A stretch of 64,000 nt of DNA from Hanleya hanleyi. Lineage: Eukaryota > Mollusca > Polyplacophora > Lepidopleurida > Hanleyidae. The notes beneath the pieces are model-generated. The model was not told the DNA's origin. It saw nothing but the letters and a program-made list of their open reading frames with translations, and did not search any database. How positions within the stretch are numbered: position 1 is the stretch's first letter; every line of letters begins with the position of its first letter. Positions 44,666 to 56,045 of the stretch are shown piece after piece. The translations under genes and the position numbers were made by a program. The stretch lies in the NCBI GenBank assembly GCA_036873755.1, contig JAVTVY010037122.1, positions 1 through 64,000 on the forward strand, written 5' to 3'.

Positions 44666-47116
44666 AGCTTATCACCTTTATAAACAGCTATATCCAAATA
44701 AATATTGGTTTCCTAAAATATATTTACCGCTACAAAATTTCTATAATATATCATTTTCATTATACTGTAACTTGATATAATTTGTAATTTTTACCCATAT
44801 TAAAATGAATGGGAGGATAGCTCGACAGACGAAATAGGTATAAAAAGATTATTTTTCATTCACTTGCAATACTAATGGGAAATTTACGTACCCCTCACCA
44901 GAAAAATAAAGACTGACTTGAAAAGTCTATGTAATTATATTTGTTAATACATGAAGAGAAATACGTCAGAACACTTTTAAAAGTTAGCGAAATTTGGTGG
45001 AGACACGGTTGACTGCACATCTATACCGTTGTCTCTAATTGGGCAGAAGCTAATAGGCTGAGCGGCGACCGCTGGCAGACACATTGAGCAGGCCAGTAAA
45101 TTCTGACTGGATTTCCTCGGTATATTATTTATATATATATATTATGTAAGATCATCTAATTTACTGAATTTTGAACACTTTTTGACTTATTTCAGAAAGT
45201 GTCCCCAGAATTTCCGGCTGCAACTCCTGACAAAATACAATTTTTGCAGAATACATGTGGTCACCTTAAACTTTGAAAATTGCTCAATTATGTCTCTGAT
45301 AAGAAAAACACCAAAACCCCTGCCTCTGTCATATTGTATCCTGATGTCGATATAAGGCGATATATTCCGCATTCGAATTCTATTTCCAACAGTGATTTAT
45401 TCAATGTAATAATGTCATGTAAAGTACAACGCGTTATCTGTGCTGTAGCTGAGTACGGTATACTAAAACTGGCTTCCAACGTTTGTAGCCTATAAACTAT
45501 AACCTGGGTATATTCGTCTCAGCTATAACAAATATAATATTACATGATCACCTCTGTCACACAATATATACGTACTAGTATAGTCTCATGGGTGTGTTTC
45601 ATTGTATGTTTATTGTCATTTTATGTTGCCATTAGCCAGTGTGGCACATTTGTACAATTAACTTGAACTCTGAAAGCTGTCAAACGGAGTTATCTCCCTT
45701 GGTTCCATTGTGTGTGGTTATAGAGGTCGCTGCCATTCGATTCATTTGAAAAAATGGCCACCTCATTAAGTCAGGTACACAGTGACAGAGAAAACCTCTA
45801 CTAAATCTGCAGATTAAGAGCATAGCTGGTGCTTGGACATGCTTGGACATAATTCTACTATAGGTAAGTGATTTATCGATAAATAAATCAACTTTGTACG
45901 GATTTATCACCGCTCAATATCAGCCAAAATGGATAAAACGAAGTTCGTGTTGGAAACTGGGGTCACACTGACGCTACAGCCATTCAGAAATTTCATGATC
46001 TCAGCGAGTCGCCGTTAAATTTCGAGCATGAAATACTAGGACTGGATATACCTTTCATACATCAAACTCGAAGTTACATTCAATCGAATTATGTCAGCAA
46101 AATAAATATATTTGATGTTTTCCCCCTGAATCAATATAGACATTAGACAATATATTTAAAGCCATGTTAATTTTAAGGTTTTAGGTTTAAAGATACTTAA
46201 AGTCTTCATTGAAGATATAATATTTGTTCACTCGGAAAACAAGTGGTCTTTCAGTCAAGGTTGGTAAATGTACACTGTGCGGCACCTTGTGTCCTCTATG
46301 CCATGGGTCGAATATATGCACACGTCTAATGAATCTTGTTCTCATATGCCTGATCTATGCACACAGTTCTACTCTCTTTAAATGGACCAAATTTTACCCG
46401 GCGGTTGACATGAAATCCATTTGCAAAGCCGCCATAAAAACTCCAAACGAGAAAACTGTATATACTAGGCCAATGGCGACGAGGAAATAAGATGCTCTGT
46501 TAAATTTGGTTAATTTAATTCAAAGTCGATTATAGGTAAATAAATAAATATGCGATATTGCTGTCTCAGACAACCCAGCTTCACAGCGAGCTGTTCCCAC
46601 CCGTAACTGACTTTCATAAGATTAACATTAGGAAATACAGATAAATTGCCATGAATAAAAATATAAAAATTAAAATGTATCCTCCAGTAATTACCGGAGA
46701 ACAGCTAGTTCTCAAAATATACCGTGCTAAAGTTTAAGAAATTTTCGACATACAGAATCAATTTATTAAATAAAATTGGCACCAGAATTTTTACCCCAGT
46801 TGTGCATGTCATTCAATGTTGAGGGAACAGCTGATTGGTTATTGTCTGTTGTTTTCCAGCGAAAGTACTCTGTGGTTTTCCCATTTTGGATAGTATACCT
46901 AACCAGGTCATGCAGTAGCAATAATTTGCTACAGAATATATACTGCCCTGATTGAGTTTTATCTAATGTAAATAATTGTGTTTGTATTTCATTGGTCTAT
47001 AGGAACATGCAAATACTGGACCCCTCTCATTGTGTGAATTGGTAACGGGATAATGGATTAGATTGGTTTGTGGACCTCATGTGTATACTAGTTATTCTTT
47101 CCTACGAGGAAAGGAA
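44666..47116. other. No supportable gene
   Basis: AT-rich. A TATATATATA run lies near 45129-45142. AGTTATCTCCCTTGG at 45688-45702 is a molluscan-type repeat word. ORFs at 45280-45495 and 46224-46490 lack domains. Confidence 0.4.
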
Positions 47117-47270
47117 TTACAACACATATGAGGGAAGTGGGAAGAGGTGCCGACATACTGACAGAGCCACATGACTTCACAGTATAGTCTTCCGGTTAAC
47201 CTATTCTAAAGCACATACCAAGAATCTAACGATTCGTGATATGTGTTGTATCCCAGGTACGCTTTTATTG
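47117..47270. repeat. Inverted repeat partner 1 (pairs with 51810-51965)
   Basis: ACACATATGAGGGAAGTGGG, GCCGACATACTGAC, TGACTTCACAG and CATACCAAGAATCTAACGATTCGTGATATGTGTTGTAT recur in order as the reverse complement at 51810-51965, at about 90% identity, 4.5 kb away. Confidence 0.9.
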
Positions 47271-47366
47271 TACCTGTTCATGTGGCAACTTGGATGATAT
47301 GACCACATGGCCCCTAGCACCGGCATAAGGGGTATTAGATACAAATCTAGAGGGCTATGATGGAAT

Positions 47367-47446
47367 GCTCTGATAACTCGTATATTGGTAATTGGTGAGC
47401 TGTTTCGCTCTGACAACTCGTACACTGGGAATTGGTGAGCTGTATC
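47367..47446. repeat. Two-copy 40-bp tandem repeat
   Basis: GCTCTGA(T/C)AACTCGTA at 47367 and 47407, each followed by AATTGGTGAGCTGT, with a few mismatches. Confidence 0.8.
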
Positions 47447-47449
47447 GTC

Positions 47450-48537
47450 GTCAGAGGAAAATGACGGCGTTTGACACAAAAGACTAGTCTGTAAGGCCCG
47501 ATGGCGATCCAGCATCAACTTTCCACAAATGCCAACATATATCAAAGACCAAAAGGTCTGTATAGGGGGCGGGCCTCGGAGACGAAACGTCCACCAGCAG
47601 AAGTTACACCTGGAGGTAAGGAAATGTTATAATCACTGCATGTCTGAGAAAAAAAATGTGATATCCTGTTCATTTCTAAGAGGTAGGATGTCCCACCAGT
47701 TGTGGGGAAAGGGGTGTTATTTGTAGTTTATTTTGAAAAAAAAATCATCTGAAGTGACGTCTTTACATGTATACTATAAATTGACATTGTTCAAAAATGA
47801 TTCCAAGTGTCGTTTTGTTCAAATGAATATAATTTACTTTTTATATAATACTAAATCTACATCATGAAAGTCTTATTTTTTTGTTAAGAATTCTTTTTTG
47901 GTTATTTACCGGACATGTTTCAGGGCCAGCTCCTTAACTTACTGTACATGTTGGCTTTAGAGTTTCAAAGTTGTTTCAGATATATTCCCAGTAACAGATC
48001 CATATTGGCTTCTGATGAAATGTTTTATAATACGTATTTATTGTCTTTTAAGGTGGCTATGTATGGTAAAACAGGTCCCTGGTGGTACTGCAGTCTTCAG
48101 GAATAATGATGATGGAAAAAATCACAAGGTTGAATTTTCTGGAGAAACAGTATGGCAACACACTCCTAAACCTAGAGATGACCCCCCCCCCCCCCTGAAC
48201 CAGGTGGAAATAGCTGTTATTCAATATGATACAAGGTACTATACCATTCTTACCATTCCATACAATGGTGCTATCAATGTTTTGAGAAAGTGTATCAGAC
48301 AGATCTATTGTTGAAGGACTGAATTCAACTTTCTCCAAGTCCAGGATTGGATAATCATTTACCAGTTACCCAAATCAAGGGTTATACAGTTTGTGCATCC
48401 TGGTGTTACCGGTGTAAAAGAAAGCAGGTTGGGTGGGGGGTGAAGTTGTAGGGGGGAGGGAGAATAATTCATTTTTGGTTCGCATGCATTAGCTATGAGA
48501 GCCTATGTAACGCAACCTTCGTTCTTCTGTCTGTCTG
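47450..48537. other. No firm gene; weak exon-like pieces
   Basis: GGGGGCGGGCC (about 47565) precedes a short open stretch ending GAG|GTAAGG (47615), which could be a 5' exon. A piece after TTGTCTTTTAAG at about 48051 is open in one frame for 17 codons and in another for longer. A C-run at 48182-48195 interrupts. None can be assembled. Confidence 0.3.
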
Positions 48538-49960
48538 ATGTCTGTCCCGTTAAAGTTATTCTCTGAGCTGAGCAAAGTTGAATGTATGTGGATATTGAAA
48601 AACTTAAAATGTCTTACGGAAGAACTTGATGCTAAAGGTCACATACCGTACAGACATGTATCCACATGGGATTTCTCGACTCTCTATACTCATCAGAACC
48701 TCATTGACCGTCTAAGTTCGTTAATAGTATCTGTGTTCAAGAAAACTGATCGTAGATATATTAATGTCGGAAGCCATAAAGCATTCTTTAGCTCTACTAC
48801 ATACAAGAGATATCATTCATGGGATGTTTCTTTGTTTATAGAGTTGCTTGAATTTCTCATTAAAAATATCTATGTGAAATTTGGTAACACGATATATCAG
48901 CAGCATATAGGTATATTCTCTAATGGACGACGGCTGGATTATGAATGACGGACTAGACGCTTGTAATTCCAATGGGTACTAATTGTGCACCCCTGTTGGC
49001 TGACCTATATCTGTTCTCTGATGAATATGACTATATGCAGGCGCTTTCAAAACCCGACCCATTCAAAGCCCGTTCCTTCTCATTCACCAAACGCTATATA
49101 GGCGATCTTCTCGCTGTAGATAATCGCTATATAAATGACGCAGTGAAGGATATATATCCACCTTCACTGGATTTGAAGGAAACTACAGACAGCCCTACAG
49201 GCACGTCATATTTAGATCTATATCTCTATAAAAATGAAGCGGGCTTTCTCTCTCGTTGACTTTATGACAAAAGAGATGATTACAATTTCGACATCGTAAA
49301 CTATCCCTTTCTGGACAGTAATATTCCAGTTGGACCTGCATATGGCGTATACAAATCTCGCTTAGTAGCATTTGCTAGATCCTGTGTTAAATTTGACGAT
49401 TTTAATCAACGTCACAAAACATTGTTGTAGAACCTTATAAAACAGGGCTATTGCACCAAGCGCCTCCACTCAAAGTTTCTCAAATTTGGCGATACATATC
49501 GCATGCTGATAGCAAAATACGAACGTAGCGTGCAAGATCTATGGCGCTACGTTTCGTAACTTGTGTCTAATTCTGCTTAACCAGGGGCTAGGGGCCGTAT
49601 GAACCCATGTACTTCAAGATCCTCATGGCACTCATTTGAACAGTCACAATCAAAGCGTGACTGAGATATATCATTCTTTAGATGACGACTTCACAACGAA
49701 TATTATGGATTAAGAATACTGATCAGCGATACGGATTTGATATTTTTGGAACATCATGATGTCTTGCCGGCATCATTGAAAACTGTTGACCGCTTCTCTC
49801 TTGCAGGAAACAAGCCTATGTTTATGTATACTATGATTGTCTTTTTGAATTTGGTGCTAATACTGTTATATGGAATATGGAATAGGTCTTTGGATTATGG
49901 ACGCGGATATTCTCTAATGGACGACGGCTGAATTATGAATGACGGACTAGACGCTTGTAA
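48538..49960 (+). pseudogene. RT-family element copy C, longest, decayed
   Basis: The longest of six related copies. 48538-48948 encodes the N-part with RT motif A (TWDFSTLYTHQ) and the approach to motif B (FGNTIYQQHIGI). 48972-49259 encodes motif B (GTNCAPLLADLYLFS) and motif C (KRYIGDLLAVDN, where YIDD is expected, so one catalytic Asp is lost), then SYLDLYLYKNE. Further stops occur (TGA at 49257, TAG at about 49428) and the rest is homologous to 20100-20390. The reading frame is broken by a 53-bp insertion at 48914-48966. The ~400-bp non-coding tail ends ACGCTTGTAA (49960). The family resembles Penelope-like RTs in motif order, but no endonuclease domain is seen. Confidence 0.85.
48914..48966 (+). 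mobile_element. 53-bp copy of the element's own 3' end inside its RT region
   Basis: The sequence from TATTCTCTAATGG to ACGCTTGTAA equals 49908-49960, the last 53 bases of the same element, with one mismatch. Copies A and F show the uninterrupted site (GGTATTCC), so the insert sits between GGTA and TTCC with no base lost or duplicated. Confidence 0.85.
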
Positions 49961-50903
49961 TTTTTGCCATTTGCTTGTCAAAATTTTCTAGGCTTGCTAA
50001 ACATAGTTATGAGACACATCCGTGCAGTACTGTGGAAGGTATTAGTCTGCCATTTAATTAAATTCTCATTTTTGTCTTATTTCCTCAGACAGTTAAATGA
50101 ACAACGTTCATTAGGAAAAATTTGTCCATGATTGAAATTTATGTTGTGTTTTGCCACACATAAATGCTAATTGGATGTTGTTTGTACCTTATGTAGGTGA
50201 TTGTCCAACAACTCAACCGATAGCACAAGTGCTATCATAACCAGTTGGATCAATAGTGAACTGAAGAATGATTTCTTTCATACTGCCACATGTGACATTC
50301 GTGTTACTGCATGCTTGAAGGGACTTGAAGGTGACTTGTCCCATCCATTTGTCTGTTTGCTAATCTATTTGTTGATCAGCTTATCCATCTTTCAGTTCCC
50401 AGGTTTTGAAATTACAATGTCACTCGTGATCTTTTTTATCATCAGGAGGGGCCATGTGTGACCCGAATTGAAATTACACTTCCAGTAATAAACACGAGAA
50501 AAGGACAAATCTTCCCAACAAATAGTTCATCCTTAAAGGATCACGTGAGTATAATGGATTCTAACATGCTCCACGTTATAGCCGTGCGCTGATTGGTTCA
50601 GACCTCAAAACATACAGAGATTATCACACGATAATCTTCATTTGCTTGTTGTGATCTGTTACATTCACGTGCCGAACTGGTGACGTCTCATTCTTGTGAC
50701 GCAGTGCTACAAAGCTACACGAGGACTGGTTCATTCAGTGGGCAGAGTTCACACAGCTGCAGCTCGTGAGCGGACAGCACGCGCGAGCACGGCCTGTAAA
50801 CCAGTCACAATATTCTCGTATCAAAAAGGGACAAGATTGCAGCAAATTTGCCATTCCGCTTAAGAAATGAGGAAATATTTATCATTGTGCATGTTAGAAT
50901 GGA
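49961..50903. other. No supportable gene
   Basis: A frame at 50201-50336 reads plausibly and ends GAAG|GTGACT, but it has an in-frame TGA just before and no usable acceptor. 50525-50820 is richer in GC with CACGTG (50671) and CGCGCGAG and could be part of the hairpin element that follows. Confidence 0.35.
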
Positions 50904-51045
50904 GTTGATGACCTTCTTAGTGAATATTATCGTGTAATAATTTTTCGATGTTTAGTTTTAGACCTCATCGGTTTTTTGATTGACGTTCTAAAACTAAACA
51001 TCGAACAATTATTACACGATAATATTCACTAAGGCGGTCATTAAC
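50904..51045. repeat. Long hairpin element, ~60-bp arms
   Basis: 50904-50964 and 50985-51045 are inverted copies (shared CTTAGTGAATATTATCGTGTAATAATT and CGATGTTTAGTTTTAGA blocks) with only a few mismatches and a 20-bp loop. MITE-like. Confidence 0.95.
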
Positions 51046-51394
51046 TCCTAAATAAATACGTCCTGATCGCCTGGGATTGTGCTTCAGTAACACGCGTCCA
51101 TATGTGGTACCATTTGGTGACAACTTGAAATTCCATAAACTTGCCACCTTATGCAGTGGGGCATCAGACCGGCTGTGTATTATTGATTTCATGTTAGTAC
51201 CTCTGCATTCTTGGAATATAAGCTTATATGACTGGAGAGAAATTTAATGGGATATAATGTCTCTTTTTTAATTGGTTATTCATGGTATTTGTTATGAAAG
51301 TGTTGGACATTTCAAGTTGATAGTTTTGCATACTACAGGTTGAATAGTATACAGACCAGGGCTCGAAAAATCTGCTCGTTGCTCAGCTTCAACC
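51046..51394. other. No gene seen
   Basis: A 75-codon reverse ORF partly overlaps the hairpin and has no support. Confidence 0.4.
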
Positions 51395-51782
51395 TGCAGG
51401 CCATCACCTATAAAAGGTGATCACAATGGCCCATCACCATAAAAAGGTGATGACGATCGAGTGGTAATACTACATCCATCACCTAAAAAGGGTGATGAAA
51501 CTGATCCATCACCTAAAAAGGGTGATGGCCATAACCTATTAAAGGTGATCAAAAGTGCCTATCATCTTAAAAAGGTGTTGGTCATTGAGTGGTAATACTA
51601 GATCCATCACCAAAAGACCATCACCCAAAAAATGCGATGGCAGTCGTTGGCAATACTACATTCATCACCTAAAAAGGGTGATGGGGGAAAAAGGTAATGG
51701 CTCTAACTCATCACTCTTTTTGGGTGATGGTTCCATCGCCTTTTTTGGGGTGATACTTATCATCTTTTTTTCTGACTGTCTA
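51395..51782. repeat. GGTGATG/CATCACC hairpin array 2, opposite orientation
   Basis: Alternating CCATCACC and GGTGATGG words, and ends TTTTTTTCTGACTGTC, the inverse of the CAGTCAGAAAAA start of array 1. The two arrays are therefore in opposite orientation about 7 kb apart. Confidence 0.85.
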
Positions 51783-51809
51783 GCGTGGCGTAGGCATACC
51801 ATAAAAAGC

Positions 51810-51965
51810 GTACCTGAGATACAACACATATCACGAATCGTTAGATTCTTGGTATGTGCTTTAGAATAGGTTTTCCAGAAGACTAGTCTGTGAAGTCATA
51901 TGACGCAGTCAGTATGTCGGCACCTCTTCCCACTTCCCTTATATGTGTTGTAATAATACATTTCC
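51810..51965. repeat. Inverted repeat partner 2 (pairs with 47117-47270)
   Basis: Reverse complement of the earlier copy, containing ATACAACACATATCACGAATCG, GTATGTGCTTTAGAATAGG, CAGTATGTCGGCACCTCTTCCCACTT and TATGTGTTGTAA. Confidence 0.9.
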
Positions 51966-52230
51966 GATACACATGCTGCAGTGTGTTTATACGATGGTAC
52001 ATCTTCGATACACATAGTACAGTGTGGTTGTACCATTATACATCACCGATTCACCACGGTTCATCCAGGGTACAACGTGATACATATACGCCACACCATG
52101 ATACATCCATGATACAGTGTGGTTATATCAAGACACATTATTATCATGTTAGATTCGGGATTACAATGGTACACCAATGTGGAACCATAGTGAATAATGG
52201 CACAATGATTTCATGAGCACCGGTACACCT
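51966..52230. repeat. Irregular palindromic GTACC repeat block 2
   Basis: Recurring GATACA, GGTACA and TGTACCA words (CGATGGTACATC, TTGTACCATTATACATC, GGGTACAACGTGATACAT, AATGGTACACC) in both orientations. Confidence 0.65.
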
Positions 52231-53188
52231 GTATATCAGAGCAGAACAATCATATATCAAATGAAAAAAAAAACTTTGTAAAATCATGGTTCAATAATAG
52301 AAATAATGCTCATTGGTTTGTTAATGGCTTAAATATAAAAAAGTAATAAAGGTATAAAACATCTCACAAAATTCGCAGGTATTTTCGGACGGTAATATAT
52401 TAAGATTGTAATCAGATAAACAAGATTATTTGCTTAGGATGTATTGATATTTCTCAATACCGCAAATATGATATCTTTAATCACGCGAAATTAATGCCGT
52501 ATTGTGATCTGCAATAATATGTGTTGAACGTGTTGAATATACAATTTGACCGAATATTTTGTGACAATTCTCAAGCGCAATCAAAACATTTAAAATCAGG
52601 GGATATTCTGCGAAAATACTTCAATATCATATGTCCGACTAATCTTCAAAGTTCTCCATCTTTCATTTTTATACATATTCTTCCAAATTATGGTTAGCAA
52701 ACAGATATTTTAATCGTGCAAAAATGGTCAAAAAATGGTTACCGACATTCACCGGTTCACTTTTGAGAAATGTTCACTTTCGCATTCGTTACATAAGTAA
52801 TCGTATGAGAGATGCACAATGTGAAAAGTAAAAGTGAAACTATATATTGCGATCATAGGCATTGAAATATTTGTAAAGCTGGGATTAACTGTGTGAAACA
52901 TATACATATCCTGGAACGGAAAAATAAATGTTCAACACCTCTAAGAAGTCATGTAAATCAATGCTACTCATATGATGAGTAATGCTGAATGTCAAGGCTA
53001 AAACCTGAGACTCGAAACTTCAGAGTCTTCCAATATGGGAGAGTGATCAACAGCCAGCCGGTCCTTATTAGATTTGTCTTGAAGTTGAATGAGTAGACTC
53101 GGATGATTCCACTGAATTGACCGGATTCAGTTGTTCTGTTGCATCATTTTTCTCTGTGACTCATCATTATCATGAAGAAGCATTTTGA
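52231..53188. other. No gene seen
   Basis: AT-rich, only short ORFs. Confidence 0.5.
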
Positions 53189-53394
53189 CTACAGTCTCAG
53201 AAAAAGTTGGTCGGAAATTCTTGGTCGAAAAGCTGCCAAGAAATATATGGTCGCGACCAAGAAAGATATGCTCGCTCCGACCACCATGTAAACTGTGATT
53301 GAAGCTCCGATCAAGAAAAAGTCACGACTGTACCAAGATTTATGCGGTCGGAGGCGACCAGGGTCGTTTCGACCATTTTGTTCTAACAGTGTAG
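53189..53394. mobile_element. 206-bp terminal-inverted-repeat element
   Basis: The left end CTACAGTCTCAGAAAAAGTTGGTCG and the reverse complement of the right end CTACACTGTTAGAACAAAATGGTCG match at most positions. TTGGTCG and CGACCA words recur inside. The CACTGTTAGAA-type end resembles CACTA/EnSpm non-autonomous elements; the left end deviates, and no clean target duplication was found. Confidence 0.6.
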
Positions 53395-53437
53395 AATACA
53401 TAAACAGAGGCTAGTTCCATTCCCATGGTCATGCAAA

Positions 53438-53830
53438 ATATCAAACACGTATCGCTGATCAGTATTTTTAATCCATATGATTTTCGTTGCATATTCGTTA
53501 TCTAGATAATGATGTTTCCCAATCAGGCTTCGATTGTGTCTGTTCATATGAACACAATGAGGGTCTAGAAGTACATGGGTTCATACGTCCCCCAGTCCAG
53601 GGTTAAGCGGAAGTAGACACAATTTACGAAATTTAACGCCATAGATCTTGCACGCTACGCTCGTATTTTGCTATCGGCATGCGTAGTGGTTATAAGTTTT
53701 ATAAGTTTCTGCGACAATGTTTGGTGACGTTGATTAGAATGGACCCATTTCACACAGGCTCTAGCAAATGCTATTAGGCGTGGTATGTATTTGTCATATG
53801 CAGATCCCACCGGAATAGTTTACGATGTCT
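53438..53830 (-). mobile_element. RT-family fragment E (reverse strand)
   Basis: The reverse complement covers the end of the RT ORF region (from GACATCGTAAACTATTCC, through AGCATTTGCTAGA and AAAATACGAGCGTAGCGTGCAAGATC) and the first part of the 3' tail, homologous to about 49297-49745. Frames are broken. Confidence 0.8.
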
Positions 53831-54610
53831 AAAATGTATTGGCCTGAAACCTGAATGGCCTATATTCTGAGGAATATATGGCTCACCAAAGTCAGACTGG
53901 GGGAGGCGTCGGGAAGCCAGACAAAACCGGGAATGATTGAGCGTGAGGTGAATGCGACGGCATGTAAGTACACATTGGAGCTGATACGTTAATATAACTA
54001 AATTACCAGGGCAAGATAGCAGTGATAGTTTCTTTCATATAGGAAACGATGTCAGGTTTCTGTATTTCTGACAAGCCTCATGTCTGGACTCACTGTTTCC
54101 CTAAAACAGATCACTGTTCTCCTATGTCTTGTGACACTTACATGACAAATGTCAACACTAATTTGCTCTCTCTTGTCGGATCATTGCAATTCTGCGAAAA
54201 GTTTCACCCTATTTAGTACCATTACACGTTTAGCTAGTTTTGTTATATTTGTACTATGGATTATAATAAGGTAGTCTTGGATGTACGTGTAAGTGGTCTG
54301 ATTTGATTATAGTCTTGAAATGTTGCGTTTTGACATTTTTTCAGCTGCTGGCTTTCTCGAATTCTCCAGCTACTCTCAGACGGAATTAAGGTTCTGTATG
54401 AGGGGCAACGCTGGATAACACGCACAAAGTACTCTGGAGACTACAGAAGAATGAGACACTTCCTCAATACCATCTCCAGCACCAATACCAACTCGAAGTC
54501 CAACTCCATCAGTGATACTTCCACGCCGTTGTGCGCACTGATTCCATTGTGGCGACATCCATCCGCAAAACCAGTAGGGCCATTTTCAACCATCGTTCAT
54601 TCCACACCCT
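53831..54610. other. No supportable gene
   Basis: Nothing recognisable. 54355-54570 has a coding-like base composition but no consistent frame. Confidence 0.4.
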
Positions 54611-54748
54611 GAACAATGCTACCTGCATCCCCAGTGTGGACAAACAATGCTACCTGCATCCCCAGTGTGTATAAACAATGCTATCTGCATCCCCAGTGTG
54701 GATAAACAATGCTACCTGCATCTCCATTGTTGACAAACAAAGCTGCCT
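54611..54748. repeat. 31-bp minisatellite, about 4.5 copies
   Basis: Units start at 54611, 54642, 54673, 54704 and 54735 (partial); the core is AACAATGCTACCTGCATCCC followed by CAGTGTGGA(C/T). The first three differ by one or two bases. Confidence 0.9.
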
Positions 54749-54994
54749 GCCCCCGTAGTGTTCTTCTATCTTTTTGTATATTTTTATTTGTATATATAAT
54801 AATAGTTTTTTTTTAATGAGGGCAAATACACATGATTTTACTCAGTCAGCTGAAGTTAATCTTCCATGGAGCCCTCAGCTCAAAAAAACATATGGAAATA
54901 CACATATAAATCCGTATATATCTTTAGTGGTTAAAATCGCTTTTTGTATGAAACTATTTTTGCCTTGTTGGTCAAATTACTTAGAATCTCAATA

Positions 54995-55610
54995 TGAAAC
55001 AACCAGCTGTGGTACTGTTGCGTATACCACTATTGCACTTACCTGTACCCTGGCTATGGTTCTATATTACTGGGTTGTACCGTAGCACTAGATCGTACCG
55101 TGCCGTTGGACCTTAAATGTCGTATGCAAAAATACGGGTTATTGTATTACCCGATAGGCGATTAAGTAAGTCCTGGTTTGTTACGCCAATGTCCTGTATC
55201 ATGGGGCTGCTGTCCTACCAGGGTGCTGTGCCATGGTCAGATGATATTTGTTCTATGTACCACGGCACTTGTACCGTGGTGCTGCTATCATGCCATTATA
55301 TAGTATCGTGGTGCTGCCACCATACCGCGGTAATGTCCGTAGTATAATACCAGGGTTTATAGCTGATAAGGTACCGCGCTAAATGATCATGGGTATTTGG
55401 GATGCAAAGGCCACCACGGTAAATGTACCGTGGCGAATGTACCATGGTATTTTGGGATGCTGCATCATGTTAAAACAATGTACTTGTACCGTGGTATTTG
55501 TAGCATGGTATTAATACCTTGGCATGTCTACCATGATATTTGTACCATGTTACTTGTACCGTGGTACAGCGTCTCGAAATACCACTATACATTTACCATG
55601 GTACAGTTTA
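54995..55610. repeat. Irregular palindromic GTACC repeat block 3
   Basis: GTACCGTGGTGC, GTACCATGGTA, TTGTACCGTGGTA, CATGGTAT and GGCATG words recur every 15-30 bp. ATGGTACA and TGTACCAT make many 8-12-bp palindromes. ORFs 54774-55723 run through this and are not believed. Confidence 0.75.
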
Positions 55611-55895
55611 TAAGGCATCTGTTTTGCCAACGAATTAAACATCATTTATCATCGCTTCACAGACATTTCGAGGATTGTCATTGCACCAATGTCAATCAAA
55701 TAATTGGCTCAACACGTTTATAACTCTTCCTTCTGGACAGTTGAACATAGTCGAAATATGCCGTGTTTCTTATACATTTCGGGTATGCCATACTCTCTCC
55801 GCGTTTACACAATATACATGATCTTACTCATGGCGATAAATTTAGTATAGTACATCGGTAAAACTCTCAATTACTTGCAATAAAATTAATTTAAA

Positions 55896-56045
55896 GATTG
55901 ACTGTGATTTTTTTTACGTTCATTGGGGTATGAACTTAAAAACCGCTGTGCAAACTGTATGATTCCGCGTAGCGGATCATACAAAGTTTGCACAGCGGTT
56001 TTTAAGTTCATACCCCAATGAACGTAAAAAAAATCACAGTCAATC
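55896..56045. repeat. Near-perfect 150-bp palindrome, ~70-bp arms
   Basis: GATTGACTGTGATTTTTTTT, CGTTCATTGGGGTATGAACTT and AAAACCGCTGTGCAAACT on the left recur as the exact reverse complement on the right. The only clear differences are a 2-3-base gap before GTATGAT and the central CCGCGTAGCGG. MITE-like hairpin with very fresh arms. Confidence 0.97.

Noticed and set aside
44189..44775. ORFs of 82 and 149 codons
   Set aside because: They read through GTACC and GGTGATG repeat blocks.
47529..47726. Possible 5' exon with an Sp1-like site and GAG|GTAAGG donor
   Set aside because: The open stretch is short, no partner exon could be found, and a nearby repeat explains part of it.
50201..50336. 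Exon-like frame ending GAAG|GTGACT
   Set aside because: An in-frame TGA lies directly upstream and no acceptor places the exon start after it.
54611..54748. 31-bp repeats considered as a CRISPR array
   Set aside because: The units are contiguous with no unique spacers, and the DNA is eukaryotic.
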